Below are positions 6,963-10,091 of a DNA stretch of 10,091 nt, in pieces (position 1 is the first letter of the stretch; every line of letters starts with the position of its first letter). The notes below the pieces were generated by a model. It ran no database searches and was not told where the DNA came from. It saw only the letters and a list, made by a program, of their open reading frames with translations. The stretch comes from JABMOW01 sp964409335 (GTDB lineage Bacteria > Fidelibacterota > Marinisomatia > SCGC-AAA003-L08 > JACNLC01): NCBI GenBank assembly GCA_964409335.1, contig CAYPCW010000062.1, positions 1 through 10,091 on the forward strand. The letters run 5' to 3'. Position numbers and translations under genes: made by a program.

Positions 6963-8432
6963 ATGGGAAAAATAACCACCAATTTAAAATTAGGTTTGAC
7001 CTTTGATGACGTACTTTTGGTTCCTGCCTATTCAGCGATACTCCCAGCTCAGGTAGAGATAAAAACCCGCCTAACCCGTCGATTACTATTAAATATCCCC
7101 ATCATGAGTGCTGCCATGGATACGGTTACCGAAAACCGGATGGCCATAGCCATAGCGAGGGAAGGGGGAATCGGGATTATTCATAAAAATATGAGTATCG
7201 ACCAACAGGCAGTTGAGGTTGATAAGGTAAAACGATCTGAAAGCGGAATGATCCTCGATCCGGTTACGATCACCTCGACAAAAACGATCCGGGAAGCTCT
7301 GGGAGTCATGAAATCCTTTCATATCTCCGGGATACCGGTTGTGGACAACGGGAAACTGGTGGGAATATTGACAAATCGGGATATCCGTTTCGAAACCAAT
7401 CTTGATCTGTTCATATCAGACAGAATGACCCGGAAAAACCTGGTCACCGTTAAAAAAGGCACCACTTTAGATGAAGCAAAACGAGTCTTACAGGAAAATC
7501 GTATTGAAAAACTATTGGTCACCAATGATACCGGAGAATTATGCGGGTTGATCACTGTAAAGGACATTCTGAAGAAGGTTGACCATCCCGATGCAGCTGT
7601 CGATGAACATGGCCGATTACTGGTCGGTGCAGCCGTGGGGACGGGACAAGATACATTGGACAGGGTGAACGAACTCGTCGGGTGTAAGGTAGATGTGTTG
7701 GTTATCGATACGGCGCATGGACACTCCGCAGGTGTACTGGAAACGGTGAAGAAGGTTCGATCAATGTACCCGGATGTGCAGCTTATCGCCGGGAACGTCG
7801 CCACCCGGGAAGGTGCGAGCGCTCTGATCGATGCGGGTGTTGATGCAGTAAAGGTGGGCATTGGTGCGGGCTCTATTTGCACGACCCGCGTAATTGCCGG
7901 AGTGGGTGTTCCTCAATTATCCGCTATACAGGATGCATATGACGTCGCAGCAATTCACGATATTCCCGTTATCTCTGACGGGGGTATGCGATATTCTGGC
8001 GATGTTGCGAAATCATTGGCAGCCGGTGCCAGTTCAGTGATGCTGGGAAGTCTGTTCGCCGGTACGGATGAGAGTCCAGGCGAGAAAATATTATATGACG
8101 GAAGAAGCTTCAAGACCTATCGTGGGATGGGGTCTTTAGGCGCGATGAAGTTGGGGAGCAAAGACCGGTATTTCCAAACAGATACTGAAATACAAAAGTT
8201 AGTTCCAGAGGGGATCGAAGGCATGGTACCCTACAAAGGACCGCTGAGTGATTCGGTATTGCAACTTCTGGGGGGTATCCGGGCATCTATGGGGTACTGC
8301 GGAGTGAAAACGATTCCCGAATTTCATAAAAAAGCCAAATTTATACAAATTACATCAGCCGGAGTGAAAGAGAGCCATCCTCATGATGTGAATATTACCA
8401 ATGAAGCACCCAATTATCAAAAACCGCAATGA
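6963..8432 (+). CDS. guaB: Inosine-5'-monophosphate dehydrogenase
   Basis: This enzyme oxidises IMP to XMP with NAD+, the committed step of guanine nucleotide synthesis, as a cytosolic tetramer. At 489 residues it has the usual bacterial length. The N-terminus LTFDDVLLVPAYS is the family signature. Two CBS domains (about residues 95-205) are inserted in the TIM barrel and normally give nucleotide regulation. The catalytic loop GIGAGSICTTR carries the nucleophile C306, with Ala in place of the common Pro in GxGPGSxC. DGGMRYSGD, the MLGS phosphate site, and the flap region (RGMGSLGAMK, then GIEGMVPYKGP) follow. The start is ATG 6963, with AAGGA at 6952-6956 and a 6-base spacer; an ATG at 6959 opens a different, short frame. 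It ends at the shared hairpin with rpsT. No guaA is in view. All elements are intact. Confidence 0.97.
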   Translation: MGKITTNLKLGLTFDDVLLVPAYSAILPAQVEIKTRLTRRLLLNIPIMSAAMDTVTENRMAIAIAREGGIGIIHKNMSIDQQAVEVDKVKRSESGMILDPVTITSTKTIREALGVMKSFHISGIPVVDNGKLVGILTNRDIRFETNLDLFISDRMTRKNLVTVKKGTTLDEAKRVLQENRIEKLLVTNDTGELCGLITVKDILKKVDHPDAAVDEHGRLLVGAAVGTGQDTLDRVNELVGCKVDVLVIDTAHGHSAGVLETVKKVRSMYPDVQLIAGNVATREGASALIDAGVDAVKVGIGAGSICTTRVIAGVGVPQLSAIQDAYDVAAIHDIPVISDGGMRYSGDVAKSLAAGASSVMLGSLFAGTDESPGEKILYDGRSFKTYRGMGSLGAMKLGSKDRYFQTDTEIQKLVPEGIEGMVPYKGPLSDSVLQLLGGIRASMGYCGVKTIPEFHKKAKFIQITSAGVKESHPHDVNITNEAPNYQKPQ

Positions 8433-8451
8433 TCGATTATAATATCAGATC

Positions 8452-8494
8452 AAAAAAAAGGCTGATTGTCCTCGATAACCAGCCCTTTTTTATT
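8452..8494. terminator. Bidirectional intrinsic terminator between guaB and rpsT
   Basis: The left arm GGCTGATTGTC (8460-8470), loop CTC and right arm GATAACCAGCC (8474-8484) pair over 11 positions, with one A-C mismatch and one G-U. The hairpin is preceded by eight A (8452-8459) and followed by C and six T (8486-8491). It can therefore end transcription from guaB on the plus strand and from rpsT on the minus strand. It lies in the 75-base gap between these convergent genes. Confidence 0.85.
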
Positions 8495-8507
8495 GAATCG
8501 GAAAAAT

Positions 8508-8759
8508 TTACAGACCGTTTACATGCTTCATAAGACGGGATTTTTGATTCCCTGCGTTGTTTTTATGAATGATGCCCTTTGAAGCAATTTTATCAATGGT
8601 GGAAACAGCATCTTTTAAAAGCGGTGTTGCTTCTTCCGTCGATTTTGCATTTATCACCTTTTTAATGGCTGTTCGCATCATTGACTTATAATGCTTATTA
8701 TATAAGTTGGCTTTTTTAGCCGTTCTGATCCGTTTTTGTATCGATTTATTTGAACTCAT
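8508..8759 (-). CDS. rpsT: Small ribosomal subunit protein bS20
   Basis: This 83-residue basic protein binds 16S rRNA early in 30S assembly. It has the S20 helical-bundle pattern: an N-terminal KSIQKRIRTAKKANLYNK helix, MRTAIKKV, and the diagnostic SKGIIHKNNAGNQKSRLMK near the C-terminus. The length is normal (about 83-90). It is alone on the minus strand and convergent with guaB, as S20 genes often stand alone. The reading starts at the ATG complementary to 8757-8759; the nearest Shine-Dalgarno-like sequence is AAGGG (complement of 8774-8778), about 14 bases away, which is longer than usual. Its terminator is the shared hairpin downstream. Confidence 0.96.
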   Translation of the reverse strand: MSSNKSIQKRIRTAKKANLYNKHYKSMMRTAIKKVINAKSTEEATPLLKDAVSTIDKIASKGIIHKNNAGNQKSRLMKHVNGL

Positions 8760-9015
8760 GAAATTTTTTGTATCCCTTAAAATTAACTATTTATTGTCTT
8801 AAAATGCGTGAAAAGTTAGGAGATTACTCTATTTATATCCAACCTTTTCAATGAAAAATATTAAATTAATACTCATAATTATCCCTCTCTATCCTGATGG
8901 TCACGTCCCCAGTCCCGAACTCATATATAAAATTAAAATGACGGATACTTGAGTATGGATGATGTTCCGTAAATTTATCCCGTTAATTTTTTACTGAAAA
9001 TAAAAAAGGAAAACA
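8760..9015. other. Divergent intergenic region between rpsT and a small membrane-protein gene
   Basis: This 256-base AT-rich stretch must hold the promoters for both divergent genes. I see no ORF or tRNA-like fold. An imperfect inverted repeat, gaaaagttagg (8811-8821) with ccaaccttttc about 18 bases further on, has two mismatches and could be an operator-like or leader structure of rpsT, but it is weak. Confidence 0.35.
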
Positions 9016-9285
9016 ATGGATCTGAAAGACAAGCTGACATTACTCTGGAAATACCTGTTTCTTGCGGTTATTGCATATGGAATATTTTCGATCACCTGTG
9101 GTATTAATCAATGCCGGACAAATTTCATTAATACTCAACATCCATACAATTTTATGAGTGGTGAATCAGGACCAAAATGTGACCATAGATCAATGGAAAA
9201 AGGCGATAAAATGCGTTGTGGTCCAAACTGTCAAAAACCATGTTGCGCACATAAAAATTTGCCGGAAACACCTGATAATAAATAA
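9016..9285 (+). CDS. Small membrane-anchored Cys-rich protein, unassigned
   Basis: This 89-residue protein does not match any family I recognise. Residues about 9-27 form one hydrophobic segment (LLWKYLFLAVIAYGIFSIT) that would act as an uncleaved anchor or signal. It is followed by a polar domain with seven cysteines (C28, C33, C55, C68, C72, C76, C77) and nearby histidines (H57, H79). The cluster KCDH ... CGPNCQKPCCAHK has spacing that could bind a metal or form disulfides if exported. C28 just after the hydrophobic stretch could suggest a lipobox, but the sequence FSITC is only a loose match. The ATG has a good ribosome site (AAGGA within 9006-9010). A hairpin follows the stop by 5 bases. 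It is probably a real gene, given its start context, anchor and terminator; metal handling is a guess. Confidence 0.6.
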   Translation: MDLKDKLTLLWKYLFLAVIAYGIFSITCGINQCRTNFINTQHPYNFMSGESGPKCDHRSMEKGDKMRCGPNCQKPCCAHKNLPETPDNK

Positions 9286-9290
9286 TCGAT

Positions 9291-9320
9291 AACACCGGAG
9301 ATTTTCTATCCGGGGTTTAT
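9291..9320 (+). terminator. Candidate terminator after the Cys-rich gene
   Basis: aacaccgga (9291-9299) and tccggggtt (9309-9317) pair across a 9-base loop with one mismatch, immediately downstream of the TAA at 9283-9285. The T run after it is short (ttta), so termination may be weak. Confidence 0.5.
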
Positions 9321-9415
9321 TGACTTTGGTGCTATTCATTCCCCATTTTCGATGCGTTAAGAATTATGCGATGAATTCCTGATTTCCCTCCGGTACTACT
9401 TAACTCGGCGTTAAA

Positions 9416-9652
9416 ATGAAGATACATTCGGATATTCATTGTCTATCCAACTTAAAAATTATATCCGGTGGACAGACCGGAGTTGACCAAATCGCATTGG
9501 ATTTTGCATTAAACAACCACATCCCAACGGGATGATTTTGTCCGAAAGGAAGGGTAAGCGAAGAGGGTGAGATCCCGCCCCGATTCACCCTGACTGAAAC
9601 GGAAACCACAGAATACCATGAAAGAACACGTTTGAATGTCCAAAAGTCAGGG
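9416..9652 (+). pseudogene. Broken molybdenum-carrier-like (MoCo_carrier, SLOG-type) gene
   Basis: From ATG 9416 the frame reads a nucleotide-binding start typical of the putative molybdenum carrier family, a Rossmann/SLOG-like fold: KIISGGQTGVDQIALDFAL. It continues to HIPTG and then meets TGA at 9533-9535. The same frame goes on with FCPKGRVSEEGEIPPRF, TLTET, YHERTRLNV, which are the next conserved blocks of the family (GGWCPKGR, DG.IP.RY.L.ET, Y..RT..NV). The TGA stands where the family has Gly, so a single G-to-T change in a GGA codon explains it. After NVQKSG near 9652 the similarity stops and the frame ends at 9680, well short of the usual length (about 150 residues). No Shine-Dalgarno is visible. 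It is therefore both stopped and truncated at its 3' end, at the border with the skewed sequence next to it. Confidence 0.72.
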
Positions 9653-9871
9653 CACATGCTAAAAAGACACCGGACACATTGACAATGACGAGTAACTACA
9701 GACATATCGCAACACAGACCGACTTTACGCCCGGACTGACTCGACTTGACCAACAGTGCAACCGGATAAAGAAAAGGACGACTGACGAAGAAGAAAAACG
9801 AAAAAGCCCTCGCTTCGCATTTTTGAAAATTTCTGCCAGCGCACATTGCACACATTTGCCCCAACCGTACA
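9653..9871. other. Non-coding A/C-skewed stretch between two gene remnants
   Basis: I see no credible gene here. The plus strand is strongly skewed (for example, 9661-9720 has 27 A and 7 T), unlike the intact genes upstream. The minus-strand frames across it are open only because of this skew; they give Cys-, Ser- and Phe-rich translations with no domain. Short repeats occur (gcacatt/gcacacatt near 9841-9857). It may be a cassette or mobile-element relic joining the two remnants. Confidence 0.5.
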
Positions 9872-10091
9872 ACTGAAATGGATATTGCAAAATTGCAGCG
9901 CCCCTTTAATGAACACACACTGCCGGAAGTATTGAGGCAAATATTCTGAAAGAAGTGCAGGTAAAGTGTTGAAGGCGGCTTTGGTAAAGTGCAGAATAAA
10001 TAAGACAGCTACCCTGCATACTTTACGGCATAGTTTTGCCACACATTTATTAGAATCCGGAACAGACATTAGATATATTCAAGAATTGCTT
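9872..10091 (+). pseudogene. Tyrosine recombinase (XerC/D-like integrase) remnant with internal deletion, cut by window edge
   Basis: Two pieces of one integrase can be read in different frames. The first (from about 9878) gives MDIAKLQRPFNEHTLPEVL, which resembles the linker before the catalytic domain of Xer-like integrases ('..RP..e.kLP.vLs.eEv'). It stops at a TGA at 9947-9949. The second, open from 9936 after a TGA at 9933-9935, gives GKYSERSAGKVLKAAL and then the catalytic box LHTLRHSFATHLLESG and DIRYIQELL, including the H-x-x-R part of the R-H-R-Y tetrad. The intervening region with the first catalytic Arg, normally about 150 residues, is missing between about 9925 and 9940, and so is the N-terminal core-binding domain. 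The final Tyr motif would lie past the right edge. It cannot encode an active recombinase. The 9-base repeat GGTAAAGTG occurs at 9960-9968 and 9983-9991. Confidence 0.75.

Noticed and set aside
7319..7882. Minus-strand open frame of 187 residues inside guaB
   Set aside because: It is a shadow of the guaB coding frame, with low-complexity Ser/Thr/Pro-rich translation and no independent start signals.
8895..8925. T-arm-like sequence (gttcgggactgggg on the minus strand)
   Set aside because: No matching acceptor, D-arm or anticodon arm could be assembled around it.
9533..9535. TGA recoded as glycine (as in some candidate phyla) or selenocysteine
   Set aside because: TGA ends UbiA, the reductase, the ammonia-lyase and guaB at sensible lengths. 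The integrase remnant also carries TGA stops at deletion points. Simple gene decay explains it.
9436..9918. Long minus-strand open frame of 160 residues, rich in Cys, Ser and Phe
   Set aside because: It lies antisense to the carrier and integrase remnants. Its openness follows from the A/C skew of the plus strand; no domain, anchor pattern or ribosome site supports it.
1..10091. CRISPR array, rRNA or intact insertion sequence
   Set aside because: No regularly spaced repeats, rRNA-like stretches, or transposase with terminal inverted repeats were seen.

Overview
This window looks like a bacterial chromosome segment of moderate GC. The gene content (guaB, rpsT, a DnaQ-DinG fusion helicase, an MIO-type ammonia-lyase, and a UbiA / ferredoxin / geranylgeranyl-reductase cluster) would fit an uncultured member of the FCB superphylum such as Marinimicrobia, KSB1 or Cloacimonadota. 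That placement is inference from gene mix and protein flavour, with no marker phylogeny behind it. The standard genetic code applies, and TGA is used as a normal stop by several intact genes.

Bases 1-4904 are a tight plus-strand operon. A UbiA prenyltransferase, cut by the left edge, is followed by a 59-residue two-cluster ferredoxin that starts at a TTG overlapping the UbiA stop. Next come an FAD-dependent geranylgeranyl reductase overlapping the ferredoxin by 11 bases, and a 948-residue DnaQ-DinG exonuclease/helicase overlapping the reductase by 8 bases. The first three form a coherent module: attach a prenyl chain, supply electrons, saturate the chain. This resembles the archaeal ether-lipid tail pathway, although quinone or chlorophyll-like prenyl lipids cannot be excluded. 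The helicase is probably only transcriptionally linked.

Bases 4905-8432 carry three plus-strand genes with short gaps: an aromatic amino acid ammonia-lyase whose MIO-forming tripeptide is Ala-Cys-Gly instead of Ala-Ser-Gly, a small four-helix membrane protein resembling the DUF5668/LiaF-type family, and guaB (IMP dehydrogenase). TATAAT boxes precede the lyase and guaB. A strong hairpin with A and T tracts on its two sides ends both guaB and the convergent rpsT (ribosomal protein S20, minus strand, 8508-8759).

Bases 8760-10091 differ in character. A divergent intergenic region leads to a small membrane-anchored Cys-rich protein that I cannot assign, followed by a candidate terminator. The last 700 bases are a graveyard: a molybdenum-carrier-like gene broken by a TGA and truncated, about 220 bases of non-coding sequence with strong A-over-T skew, and a tyrosine recombinase that has lost most of its interior and changed frame. 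The recombinase runs off the right edge. This part is probably a decayed mobile or cassette region.
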